Assembly: GCF_032062135.1 (NCBI RefSeq)
Contig: NC_092859.1
Coordinates: 48,179,962-48,243,961 of the forward strand
Source: Pyxicephalus adspersus
Taxonomy: Eukaryota > Chordata > Amphibia > Anura > Pyxicephalidae
Length of the DNA: 64,000 nt
Direction: 5' to 3'
The translations under genes and the position numbers were made by a program. The notes below the pieces were generated by a model. That model was given only the letters and a program-made list of their open reading frames with translations, did not search any database and had not been told where the DNA came from. Of the stretch, positions 11,600-23,734 are shown piece after piece; position 1 is the stretch's first letter; each line of letters begins with the position of its first letter.

Positions 11600-12120
11600 T
11601 AGGGAGCTCCCAGCTGTTTGCATAATAAGTTCTTTCTGGGTGTGGCCATCTGCTGATGGACAGTAGAAGTTCATGGTAACCAGTCAAAAATTTCCAGGGA
11701 CTGAGCGCTCCCACCCTCCCTCCTTAAGGTTAAGTAAGGGGGGAGATTATTGTCATAGCAGCCGGCTGGGCATGTTTTTGTTTGGGTCCATGAAAGTAAT
11801 GAAAAATATAGGGGAGATGGCGGCACAAAAATGGTTTGGGTTCGGACAGTAAGGTTGGCCTTGCATGACACTTGGTTGTTGAGGAGTTGAGGAGGGAGAT
11901 CCGCTAACTGTCCCCGAGGCGGTGTATGTGCGGCTGGGGGCCTGGCGGTGGATCGGAGACAGCAAGATGATGAAGGAGGGTTGGTGACTTTCATGGACCT
12001 ATATGAAGAGTTGTACGATAATAATTGTTTGTTGTTAAAGAAAACATGGTGTTAATAAAAGGGGCTGCTGTGGCCATATTTTTCCAACACAAAGCTGTAA
12101 GTGTCCTTTTATTGGTAAAG
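11600..12120 (+). repeat. Possible retroelement terminus related to 9960-10660
   Basis: A GC-richer stretch (11700-12000, with GGCGGTGTATGTGCGGCTGG) is followed by TTAATAAAAGGGGCTGC at 12049-12068. The 3' end resembles that at 10590-10625. No reverse-transcriptase or gag motif was seen. Confidence 0.3.
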
Positions 12121-12276
12121 GGGCGGTTTTTGGGGGTGGAATTGATTGGTCGGGCAGCGAAGGCTTCTTGTACTGTACCCCTGTCATGCCTCTCTGAGAC
12201 AGCAGGTGAAAAAGTAAGGAAAATTTCACCAAAAACTGGTAGGGGTTTATCTATTTTATACCTTATTCAAAGCTAG

Positions 12277-13250
12277 ATTTGTGTGCAGTATATATATATT
12301 ATTTTTTTACCTTAACCATAAAAAGAAAAAATGTTTTGTGTGTTTGTTCTTCAACAAAGACACAATAATTTTGCCATTCTGTCAACTAACAAAGGATAAA
12401 GATTTTTTTTCTTGGTTTATAATTTTTTTGCAATCCAAAAGTTAAGCCTGGGCAACACACAGCCTTTGTTTATTTATACATATTACATTTGCTTACACAT
12501 CACTGGATATCTGTAACCATGACTGTTTTACCTGTTTCCAGGTATAGAAATTCTTAAAGTACAAATATTCACCTTTGTCAGAGATTGTTTCAGGGCAACA
12601 GATACCTTTTCTAAAATGTTTTTTTAGACATTTTTAAAACAAAAGAGTATATTATATAGATAAATAGAGATATAAGAGATACAAATAGATATATAGAGAA
12701 ACACTTTTGTAAATGTTTAAGGTTTTGGTTAGATGAATGTATTCACTTCTCAAGAGTCTTTAACATTCATTATTCACAACAGTTTTTGGATTGTGTCATG
12801 AAAAGACACATTAATAAAATGTACATGAACTCTAACAATTTTTTCTTTCTCTTTTCCTTTTGATCTACCATCAGATGTGTTTTGCTATGACTGTTAAAAA
12901 AATGTAAAAAAAATATAATATTGACAGAAATCTTGTGAGCTGAGAAGTTCCTGTACATTCTACCTATACTTCACTCATATCAGCCCTGTTACCAGCTCCC
13001 TCAGTGGACTAGAGAGCAGCTGGCCCCTTATGTTTTGGAGAAGAGGGGGAGGTTTTCTTTTGTCCCGTCCTCAAGTGACAACATTGCTCATAAGCGAACA
13101 AAATATATTAAGTGTTGTTAATCAAAAAAATTCAAGAAAGTTCCTTTACATCTAAGGACTGATCAGGTACAAAATTTAACATTTACTTGATCTTGGATAA
13201 TGATTTGGACAGATAGAGGGAAAAGTAGGCATTTTTAGGCATATATAGGG
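12277..13250. other. Intergenic, nothing recognised
   Basis: AT-rich sequence with a degenerate AGATATA/TAGATA simple-repeat patch at 12650-12705. No gene. Confidence 0.5.
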
Positions 13251-13316
13251 TTAACTTGTATTTATTGTGTATAGAGTCTAGGTGGTCCTATATCCAACAT
13301 AGCACTCCTAGTCTAA

Positions 13317-13742
13317 AGCTACGTACACACTTCCAATTATTATCGTTGGTAAACGAACGACGAACGATCCTGCACGATATCTGCGAACGATCGTATAGCA
13401 CCGATCCTGTACATACAGATAACGACACGATCGTTCGTAGATATTGTACACACAATAGATGCGATCGTTTGAACGATACAGGAAGTTACGTGCACCACAG
13501 GAACGTTCGTTCATCACGCATGCTCAGACCATGGACAATCAATGAACGATCGTACACACGAACGATGGTCAACGATCGTCGTCCAATCCGATCCGCCGGT
13601 CCGGTCGTTCATTTCCAACGACTTTTCTCGTTCATTGGCGTCGTTGGTTACTTTTTTTACGAACGATTTTTGCCCAATCGATCATTCGTCGTTCGTTCGT
13701 CGTTCATTTTGAACGATAAAAATTGGAAGTGTGTACGCAGCT
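13317..13742. mobile_element. PIF/Harbinger-like MITE rich in CGATCGTTCG motifs
   Basis: The inverted ends AGCTACGTACACACTTCC and the complement of GGAAGTGTGTACGCAGCT match except for one base. They continue into AATT(A/T)TTATCGTT. Both ends are flanked by the trinucleotide TAA (13314-13316 and 13743-13745), the 3-bp target duplication typical of PIF/Harbinger elements. The 426-bp interior repeats variants of AACGATCGT / ACGAACGAT on both strands and is CpG-rich against AT-rich surroundings. The 165-codon open frame across it is a by-product of this repetitive composition. Confidence 0.8.
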
Positions 13743-13827
13743 TAAGTATGTAATTGAAACAAAACAAATAAAAAATGTTTATATTAACAATACAGTGGAT
13801 ATCTATCTTAAGGTTATTTGCTCAAGA

Positions 13828-13870
13828 CCCGACGCATTTCGCCAGGATAGCTTCCTCAGGGGATTATTGA
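13828..13870. repeat. CCCGACGCATTTCGCC / CTTCCTCAGGGGAT motif block
   Basis: GACCCGACGCATTTCGCCAG followed by GCTTCCTCAGGGGATTA closely resembles 1794-1831 in the 1634-3135 element. The two sites are probably copies of one family. The Harbinger-like element at 13317-13742 lies just to the left and may have inserted into this older copy. Confidence 0.5.
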
Positions 13871-16213
13871 GATTATGATGATAGATACTTGAAAGAATAA
13901 TCAATGATCATGTTAAAGTGCTAAAAAACAAAGGTGGAAGGTGCCAAGAAATTGTCCACATATTGCACATCATTATACCTAAAAAAAACTAGGGTTATTT
14001 CAGTGTGGATAACTTTTGTCCTTTTGTGAATATTTACAAATTTCTTAGGTTGGCAGAAAAGCTATTTTTCTTACACTACATATCTCTAACAAGCCCATCC
14101 TGTTATCACCCTTTTTGTTTTAGATTATGATTTGCTTTTACAGTGCTTGTTAAACCTGTGCATATACTATCTTTAAATCCTAACACCAATACGTCCTGTG
14201 CCTATTTTTGTTTAATCTCCCATCATCAAGTTGCAGTAATTCAAGCAGACACAAGTTTTATTAAAGATACTTTTAAGACCAAATCTAAATAAAACACTCT
14301 GAAAATTAAAATCTTCGATTAAAATTTCTCAAGCATAAAATGTGCAGTTTAAAACTACCATGGAGCCCTGTACATGCATAACAGAATATCACAATACATT
14401 TATGTGTAAACAGTATAGCAATAAAAGTAAAACCTCATACTTGATGAGTTAGAACTTGACCATAATGTAATAAATGTCATTATAAAGTATGAATGTGCTA
14501 TTGCCCAAAATGACTAAACATAAAGTAAATAATGTTGAATTCTGCTGCTTGGAGTTAATAATTTACAAATGTAATATAGTTTAATATGTGCAGGGCAAAT
14601 ACATCCACAAAAAAACTGGATTAAATAATCCAGCCAGATAAATGAAACCAATGAAAGTGCATAGCTGGAAAACATATAAAGCAGCAAGACCTAAAACCCA
14701 AAGTGGAAAAATAACTGTTAAATGAAGATTCATTAATAGATTATTGTCAGTGGGTACACATGTAAAAGACAGCCAAATTACCCACAAGGCAGCCTAGGCT
14801 GGTGCCCAGCAGTATCAGGTCTACCCACACAGAACTAACATTAGGTGTTGTATATGTTTGCACTCCACACACATCTGCCTTAAAAAAAAAAACTTAGCAC
14901 AGTCCTGGTACAGCAGTTCAAAATATTTATTGTATATTCACAACATTCATCAGATGTCCTGACAGTTACATGGATTCAGAAAGTACCAGTGTCAAGGCAT
15001 TTTGATTAGAAATTAGGCTATTTTGAAATTCAGGTGGTTATGTATGTTTTGAACTGTCACTAGGGTAAAAAGTAATGGTTTCCCAATGGTTCATACTGCA
15101 TTGATTTACCCCTTAGTAATGTAGTCAGATGACTATTACTTCAGGGTGTGCCATGTTCTGAAAATGTTTCCTGCAAATTTGCATCCTTAAAATGAAGATC
15201 CACCTCCCTTGGGCCCAATAAAACGCAGTCACTGGGCAATTTTCATCCCGTGTCCACACATACTTAGCTATCCAGAAACCCCAGTTTTGCAATATATATA
15301 GCGATTAAACAGATATTATTGACAGAATCTACCGAAATTACCCATATCCAACTGATGTGTGACAAATCAAGTGCTAGGCTATTATAGGTATATAAAGAGA
15401 TTAGGTGGACACTTTTACCGACAATATTAAGTGTCAGCATGTTTGCAGTAATGGCAAGTCTGCACAGGAAGCATAATAGAAAACCGAGGGAAAAAAAGTT
15501 CAACAAAACAGTGAGGAAGCACATGCATGGGTGGGAAAGGGAAACCTCAGCCAGGATATGGAGATGCGAAATACTAATGAAATACTGACCTTCTAAAATG
15601 TTTTAAATACATGACATACCTTCCTGTTAGCCTTAAAGACACTGGACTCCTTCCAGTGAGATATCTGTATAAAATTAATACTAGTACAAAAGACAACAGT
15701 TACTGTATATGTAGTATAAAATTTCAAAACATGCCAAAGTACAAAAGTATATATTAAAATACACTCCAACAAGGGTTGCTAATTAATATCAAACTAATGA
15801 AAACTGGAAAACAATGGAGAAAAAAGGTAACTTAAGCAACTTTGAAAGTGATAATTGTTGGTGCTGTGGGGGTGACTGAAGCTGATCTGATTTTTTCAAA
15901 AACTGCTGACCTATAGGGTTTTTCATGCACAACAATCTCTAGGGTTTACAGGGAATAGTTTGAAAGAGATAAATTTACAGTAAGCAGTGTTCTTTGGGGA
16001 AAATGCATTGGTAATGGCACAGATCAGAGGAGAATGACCAGACTGGTTTGACTTGTTAGAAAGACAACAATAACTTAAAAAACACTTGTTACAATCAAGG
16101 TGAATGCACAATATGTTGAACCTTAGATGGAAGGGTCAGAATTTTCCATCAAAAATGTGAAACAAAATATCTCTTACCTTGTATCAATGGTTCAGGCTGG
16201 TGGTGGTACAGTG
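13871..16213. other. Intergenic, nothing recognised
   Basis: AT-rich. Two hydrophobic minus-strand frames (14581-14787 and 15264-15524) have no start context, splice partners or family resemblance. They look like chance frames. Confidence 0.5.
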
Positions 16214-16221
16214 GTGTAGGG

Positions 16222-16754
16222 CAGGGGTGTCAAACTCTGGCCACCAACGTCCTTTTTTTGGCCCCCAAAGGAATCTTAAATATGCATTGAAATAGCGTCG
16301 CTGCTACAATTACATCACTCGCGTCAATAGACCAGCGGCTCTCTGCCTATGCATGGCCCCGCATTGGACTGTTTTATAGACATAAATAATGCCAGGAATT
16401 TTAGTAGCGGCGCTATTTCAATGAACAGGGAGTTTCAGCGGCGAGCCACTCATAAGATTTAGCTCCGCATTGGCCGCGTCTGGCATTTCCAGCACTCCCC
16501 TCAGCTGTACTTTTCCTTGCTACTCCAAGGTATGGACTGGAATGATTGGATTTTCATAGAAGAAAATTGTTATTATTATTGTTAGCCTGTGCAAAAAAGT
16601 TACCATTGAAATTTAGAGGCCACAAATAGAGAAAGAGGCATATAATTTTTTCTTTAAAAAGATTAAAAAATGAGAAGGAAAATTTCCTAAATTTTTTCAA
16701 TAAATGTCAAATTTTTAATTTTGGCCCTCTGTGTACTTGAGTTTGACACCCCTG
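16222..16754. mobile_element. hAT-type MITE with perfect 8-bp target duplication
   Basis: The termini are CAGGGGTGTCAAACTC and its exact complement GAGTTTGACACCCCTG. Both are flanked by the same 8-mer GTGTAGGG (16214-16221 and 16755-16762). The 533-bp interior is non-coding, GC-richer in the left half and AT-rich on the right. An intact 8-bp duplication indicates a fairly recent insertion. Confidence 0.92.
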
Positions 16755-17114
16755 GTGTAGGGGAAATTTTCTTTCCACACTTCCACATAAGATTTGGCTA
16801 ATTTGCTGCTGACCATTTCTATCTGTTTACGATTGTGTGTACCTATTTTCTGAAGGCTACTTCTAGCAGAATAATGCCCCATGTCACTGTGCCACAAAGA
16901 AGTAGCAGTACTGAAGACATAGCACTGTTACATCTAATTATTAAAAGAATAGTTAGCATATTTTATGACTAATCCTTACTTTTCCTAAAGAACAATCTTG
17001 CAATCTCAAAACAAATGCATTTTTATGTAATAAAGTACATTGGAACTCCTATTCAAAGTCTGATCCCAAACAAGTTGTGATGTACTTTTATCTTTTTCAA
17101 TAAAAAGAATCAGT

Positions 17115-17275
17115 TTACATTATTATTTTTCAGTGGAAAAATCTTCTGACCTCAGCCATGCCCAGAAGGGGCATTTTTTCCACTAAGGGAAAAGAGATCT
17201 TGATCTCACACATGTGCAGGCAGTTTGGCACTTTTTTTTACCCCTTTTGCAGCAGTGCGAGATTGGAAAACTAGG
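17115..17275 (+). repeat. Dispersed ~350-bp repeat, copy 3 (partial)
   Basis: CCATGCCCAGAAGGGGCAT, then GATCTCACACATGTGCAGG and AGCAGTGCGAGATTGG, match the middle part of the family. The flanking segments are missing or too diverged. Confidence 0.45.
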
Positions 17276-18440
17276 AAAGTTAATGCATTCAGCTACATAA
17301 ATTAAAGAGACTGACATGTCTTTGTTTTCTTTAAGAAAATATATTTTAAAAAGTATATATTTTGCTAAAGTTTTTTGCATTACCACAGTAACAGACCTCT
17401 AAAAATCCTTTAGATCTGCAGAAAAAAATTGAAAAAACAATAATCTTTTAAAAAAGTATACAAGTATGTCAAAATTTGTGTCATGTTCAGACCCTAAAAA
17501 CTAAAACTGAAGCAAAATAGCAATGTGAGTTTTATTTAGCATGTGAACCTATATAGGTCTTTCTAACAAAAAAGTAGGCTGGCTTCAGACCCAAGGCAGA
17601 AGGACTTGAATGGGTCTTCCAAAAAAATACTTGAGACTGTCAAAGAAAAATGTATCTATTTCTTAAAGAAATGTCAGCTGACAGGTTAATATTACAATTG
17701 TAAGAGAACAGACACCAGTATATCTATAGAGTTGCTGTTCTGATTAATTCAGAAAAGATGGTTTTATTTATGCAAAGTAAAGTAGGTGGTACAGAAAGGT
17801 AATAAAAGGTTTGAAGTAAAAAGTGATCCTTCAGGAATCCAGAGTCATTGATGGCCCTAAACAATGCATGGCCCTGATTTCCAGACTATCTTCTCTCAGG
17901 TCCTAGTTTATTAGTCAATGTTTCTTATTTATACTTTGGTCATTGTCATTGTTGTCATTGTTTTTCTTATTTATACTTTGGTTATTAGACACACAAAAGA
18001 AACTTAATGAGATTCACAGGACAATCACCCTTACAAATGTAGTCAGCTTTCCTAATATTTCTCATTGATGATTCTGATACAAGATGGAGGCCGAGACAAA
18101 ATAATTTTCCTTCTCAAGACGTACAGTAGAGGCATACGGTATTGAAGGGGCCTTTCCTAAATATTAAGACAGGCCACATATAACAAGCAGAAGGCCTTGG
18201 AGGGGTATTCCTGAACAAAAAAAGGATGAAGGAGAAGGTCATTATCAAAGTCTTCATCTAAATCCTTAGAGCTTTTATTTTTAAAACTGCATAGACAGGG
18301 TAATGAGGAAGACATCAAATCTAGTTGTAATTACTGTTTGTGTCAGCTAAAGGTTGATTTACACTCTCTAATTGTCTTGTAATCACCAATGTCACCTAAA
18401 CATAAATAGGGTTTCATGTTCCCAAACCAATTGTCTAAAA
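17276..18440. other. Intergenic, nothing recognised
   Basis: AT-rich. A local direct duplication of TTCTTATTTATACTTTGGT occurs at 17924-17942 and 17964-17982. No gene. Confidence 0.5.
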
Positions 18441-19215
18441 GGGGATCCTTAGGAGATGCTTATCTGGTTCGCAATCCTGCTCTGTGCATCATCACAGTGC
18501 AGTTTGTCCTGCTTATTTCTTCTAGTGGCATCACCTGCAGCAGCAAAGGAGATCTAGAAATTAGTTGACTGCCCTCTGCAGCTTGCAGCATCCCCAGCTT
18601 TCCTATAGCTGTGCACTTTACACCTGAGATAAATCCTTCTCAGCTTCCCCAGCACATAAACTGAGGTTGTGCGCAGCTGAGAGGGATTTGGAGTTTCTGC
18701 TGCAGCTTATGAGCAAATTGCTGAGTAATTCCTGGTCTAAATCTGGTGCTGCCATAGGCTGCTGACATTTCATAGCCTCTCTGCTCCCAGTCTTTTGTTG
18801 CCTGTTGCAGCAAGCTGGGCTGACCTGCTGGTGAGTTGTTTAATTATTTTTACTATTGATGACTCTGCTGCCTGTTTCCGACCTTGAAATCGTGTGCTGC
18901 CCTGACAGACCTCCTGCCAGTGACCCCAACTCTGAAATTCAGCTCTGCTGAAATCTTTTGTACTGCATTATCCTGTGGAGTCCTGGTCCTCAGTCAGTCC
19001 TTCCCCAAAGGCCAAAGTTTGCACACAAACTCTGGGGGCAGCCATGTTCTAGGAAGGCACAGCTGCCCTCCCAAGGATGAGCGGGGGTTTGCTTTAGGTG
19101 AAGAGTGCAGCTTGGTGATGTCGTCTGGCCAGCACTTGTGCTGCATCAGGGTCTTACAGGGATATCTTCTACCTTGGAAAAATAAACCCTTTTTCCCTCT
19201 GAGTCTTTAGGCCCA
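18441..19215. other. GC-richer, unassigned stretch
   Basis: Base composition shifts toward C/G/T with many GCTGC and CTGC motifs. A 108-codon plus-strand frame (18884-19210) has no recognised domain, no clear splice or promoter context and an unremarkable composition. It could be an old repeat or a former regulatory or exonic sequence. I do not call a gene. Confidence 0.3.
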
Positions 19216-22200
19216 GAAGTAAAAAGAAATCACCCTAATTAAACACATACAAAAGAAAAAAAAAAAATTTAAGTGTTGGGTGTAAGTATGAAGAGGATGG
19301 TATGTTTAGAGGAGGACATGTATTTGCTGTAGTAAAAGAAATATAGAGCTAGCAGTAAAAGCAGTACACACATTAGGAGAAGTGCAACTAGGTAGAATGC
19401 AGAAAGAAAATACATGCAAAGAAAATATATGCTTCATCATTACTAAGACTCAGCAACACGCTGCACATAATCACTGTAATCCACCAGGGGAGTGTAGGAG
19501 TAATCGGAAATCTAAGCCTGGTTCTTTTTGATAAGGTGGATAATGCAGCAATGAACACCCTTTCTGATAAAACAGTTGGAGCCGGACACACTTTTTGGGA
19601 AAAATGAGTATCTAGACATGTTGTAATGAAGAATAGCTCAGGCCATGAAGTCCCGCTAGCATGTCCACGATTCTATATGACAAAGGCTGAAGAGCCAGAA
19701 CCAGTGCTAAACTCACATTCAGGTACTAAACTTGGGGGTGTTTGGCCTGCACCTCTCCAGCAAAGACGCATACAGCAATGAAGCCTGATGTGGGTTCTAC
19801 CCTTCAATAGAACCCCCTGTGGGTAATGATCTTCTCCCCCTGTGTACCTCACCATTGGTGTTTTTTTGTTTGTTTGTTTTTTTGTTTAGGTCTACTTTCG
19901 CCACTGAAGTTTAACCTACATAAAGACTTTAACTAATGTAAGAAAAATCTATTTTTCTATGGGTACCTATATAGTACTTTAACACAATGGGTTACAAACA
20001 TACTAAGACATTAGACACTTTGTTTTTACATTTTTTTAATGATTGCAGTAAATTACCTAGCAGGATCTAGATATATAATGTAATTTCAGATTGCCCTCTA
20101 CAGCACTAAAGGGATTTAAAAATATCTCCCAGTGAAATTCAGCATCAGATATGCTGATCTTTCTTAGAAATTTAATATGCTTGATGCGTGAAGATACTCA
20201 CCGTTATCTTTATTTACAGGAGTTAATATATTTTGCTAAACATTTTAATCCCTTAAGGGTTCAAGAAATTGACTAAGATACAGAACATTAAATAACATAC
20301 CACCTCTGGCTACCTATAAAACTGATTTTTCTGAAAAAGAATTTTTGACATGGACTTAAACTACTTTGCAAATATTATGCTCGGCACTCCAATATATTGC
20401 TGTTCAAGCCACATATGCACTCTTCCTAAACGTTTTTATTATTTATTTACTATTCTTTTTATTTTTCAATAGTTATGTTGTATTTAATTTTTGTAGTACC
20501 TTCCTATTAAATGTTTAATTGATTTAATTTCTCATGTGTTACACAGACATTGATAAATTGCCCTAGCTGAACTCCTGAATTACTTTTGCAATGCTGCATG
20601 ATCATATGTATACACCATACAACTTTTTTGGTGCAGTTTACTTCAGGTGTTTTTATGTCTTTTGCTCATTTTTGGTCACATATGGAAAGTAGTGGGGGGG
20701 GGGGGGGGGGGGTGGGAACGGCCAAGAAAAGATGTTTCTAAGATTTATATGCTATAATGCACAAACATACATGTGCACAAATAAATGCTTCTGAAACAAA
20801 TTGATTAAAGTATTATCCTGTCATTGTCAATGCATGTTAACACACTTTATGTCTGTTACCTTATCATTTACATGGTAATTATTTTAAATAGCACCCAGCA
20901 TACAAAAACATCACAGCTCCTGCACCACATCTATGTGTTCAGGTGTGTTAGTAGCCTGTATATATTAACACTATCAGTGCAACATTTAAAATGGATGTCA
21001 AATGTCTATGGTAATATAACACGCTGAGCACTAAATGTAAAACAACATTGTAATTTAAAGATCTGAACAATAAGGTTTCAAATAGTAAATTGGCAGGTAG
21101 TGAACACCAGTAAATGCCTGAGGTCCAGGAGGGCCCTACTCCTGGGAAATCATATTCAGCTACAGAGACCCTCCAGGAATAAATGCTATGGGAAATAAAT
21201 AGCTTTTATTAGTATGAATTCTGTTCTAAACAAGTCAAAAGTGAATCTGGGTCAATGTTGAAAAGTGTGATACATTTTTAGGAAAAATGTAAATGTAGTA
21301 ACTCTTTATAGCATTACATGATAAATTTCAGGAGCAGTCAAGGCTCCTGGGGGTTCTGGGTAATTTATAGTGGCCTGAATATAATAAATGATTGCCGTTA
21401 GCAAACAAACTGCTTTTTGTGTGAAATGCTGTTGCTTTACTACTGTATTGGTACACAGCAGGTGGAAGCCTATAGGAGAGATTATTAAAAATAAAAGAAA
21501 TATTTAATCCTATATTATGCTTCTAATCATATCCTACTATAAATATGGATCTGGTATTTCAAATTACAGAGACCAAGTGACCACAATTAGCATTGTAATT
21601 TAATGGGTTCTATTGGCAAGGAAATGTACATATTTAATGTTACTAGTCTGCTTTTTTGGCCTAATGTTTACAGTGCCACTGCAGTCTTTTATATTTGTTA
21701 TTCATCATTGTGTTATTCTATTTTATATCCTAATACTTACATAGGAAAACTTCAGCTATATTAAAAAGCATGATGCTGCTTAAAAACTTCTAAATATAAA
21801 TGTATATATATTACATTTTATGCAGAATCAATAGTACATCTATGGGTTTACTTTAGTTGTCACACAAAATACAGTTTTTTACACTGTATTCTGTTTTTAA
21901 AAAAAAGTATCATTTTTGGGTGAAAGTTTTCAGAATCTTGTGAGAAAATCATTGATAAATAGACCCTTAAGCTATTTTTTTTGCAATAAAAGAGAAACAT
22001 AACAGCTCTCCAGCATTGGAATCAATCACAAGCTTTTGTCAGTGCTTGCCTTCTCCCCCTGTGTCATTATTTGATTGACTTCATAAATCATGTAGGAGTA
22101 GGGCAGGGAAAAGTCCCATTGCATCCTGGTAATTTGATTTTTGTTGTATTTCATTCTGTTTTTTTTTTCCTTTATTGCATAGGTATAAAATTTAAATTTA

Positions 22201-22750
22201 TGTAAATATATGTGGTATTAAGACGATAGGCAACAACTCCTTATCTAGCCATTAAACTAGGTGCTCTAAAAGTGCTCCGCCCAGTAGAATCTGTCAATTA
22301 GGTAATGAGCACCTTTTGTACAGGGTCCTCTTAGAAATGTTCATACAAAAAATGGCACTTGATCAGTACCTGGGTAAAACTATAAAAAGTGTGATTCCTG
22401 TGGTTTTAGCTGTGTACTAAAAAGTTATGCTTTTAGTACCAGGATTCAACTATCTTGCTTATAGTTTTTTGTAGTAAATGCTAGAGTCATGAAGAGAGAA
22501 AGTGTGTCTTTTCCTACAAAAAGCATTGTTTTTTTATGATGGGGTATGTAATAAATCTTTTCAAGCAGAAAAAGCATTAGTGGTGTTTTTGTAACACTAT
22601 CTTCCACTAAAAAAGTTCTAACTATTAAATATCTGATGCTCAAGATATATTTTGTATAGGAAGAGACTTGATTTTCTAAATATGCTTATGCAAATTGAAT
22701 TATTACACTGCAAGGGATTATCCATGTATTATGTAATCCATGTATTCCAT
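19216..22750. other. Intergenic with a 19-base G run
   Basis: AT-rich with no gene. A run of 19 G lies at 20694-20712 and a GTTTGTTTG patch at 19860-19890. Confidence 0.5.
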
Positions 22751-22758
22751 TCTTATTG

Positions 22759-22790
22759 AATGTAGTAAAAATTCACCTTGCACAGAAAAT
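22759..22790. repeat. Short dispersed repeat around GTAGTAAAAATTCACC
   Basis: One of three sites in the window sharing GT(G/A)GTAAAAATTCAC followed by a TTGCA or GGCAAAA-type stretch (others at 34021-34062 and 41461-41510). Probably fragments of one old repeat. Confidence 0.4.
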
Positions 22791-22884
22791 TCAGTAGTAT
22801 GCTAGGAAACATAAAATTTTAATACATTTTTGCTTGCATGTGATTGGATGGCTGTAACCACCGTATTTGCTAAGCTAAATTAAA

Positions 22885-23260
22885 GCTTAGAGACCACAGT
22901 TTTATGTAAAGTAAAAATTTTGTTTGTGTGCAACATCACCCCCTTAATTCTCGATCGCCTAGGTGATCTAGAATAAATGCGAGCGCAGAGCCTGCCGGTA
23001 TGCCTATGTCATGCATCCCAGGAGGCTGTTGGCTGCTCGGGCATGCGCAGAAGGAGCCCTTGTATCAATAGGGAAAAAAATTGCTGATCTCACGCATGTG
23101 CAGTGAGATCGGCAAGTTTTTTCCAATCTTCGTCCTGATCTCTCACTGCGCAGGTGCAAGATCGGGTGACGTCGAAGGAAGAACATGGAAGAAGAGACGA
23201 GAAGATGGTAGCACCTGGTGCTCCCCCTGCACTGGGCTGAAGACGGATACCGGGACAATG
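22885..23260 (+). repeat. Dispersed ~350-bp repeat, copy 4 (best preserved)
   Basis: Contains TTTATGTAAAGTAAAAATTT, CGATCGCCTAGGTGATC, GCGCAGAGCCTGCC, CATCCCAGGAGGCTG, GGCATGCGCAGAAGGAGCCC, CTCACGCATGTGCAGTGAGA and GATCGGGTGACGTCGAAGG. It keeps the most CpG of the five copies, so it is probably closest to the ancestral sequence. No coding frame. Confidence 0.6.
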
Positions 23261-23734
23261 TGGGACCCGATTTTTTTCGTTTGTTTTGGGTTTCCTTCTG
23301 CTTTATTCAACCCTTTGCAGAGTGTTAATTTACATTCCTTAACTGACAGTGTCATCTTCTTTCATAAATTAGTCTTGAGAAGAATACATAGCTTAATCTC
23401 TATACAAATTATTAATAAGTTCATAGTGTAGAACCGTGTTTCTCAAATAGGTCATAGCCCCACACTAGAAATAATGTCTGCTTCAACAAAAATGATAGCG
23501 GCAGCTTGGAAAAGCCATCTCTTACCTTTGCAGAAGTGAGAAATAGAGTTACTGATATTGGGTTCTGGAAAGGATGACAGCTATACTGCGTGATTCAGGT
23601 CCAGCTTTTATAGTCTATGATCTTCCGGTTGCAACACCACAGTTCTGGATTGGTATCTCATTATTTTCTTGATTTAACTGACAGCGACTTATGTTTAATA
23701 AAATGTGGGCTAAATTACTGTATGTTTAGTTTAT

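Noticed and set aside
13256..13753. A 165-codon plus-strand frame, the longest in the window
   Set aside because: It lies almost entirely inside the Harbinger-like MITE and arises from repeated ACGATCGTTCG motifs. No domain is seen and the opposite strand is also open.
15264..15524. Hydrophobic minus-strand frame resembling a small membrane protein
   Set aside because: Hydrophobic composition is expected from T-rich codons. No start context, splice signals or homology.
18884..19210. A 108-codon plus-strand frame beginning MKSCAAL
   Set aside because: No recognisable domain, no splice partners and no homology I can name. Composition follows the local GC-rich patch.
20694..20712. G run considered as a G-quadruplex regulatory element
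   Set aside because: A single homopolymer of 19 G with no promoter or gene nearby. It is more simply a slippage-prone simple repeat.
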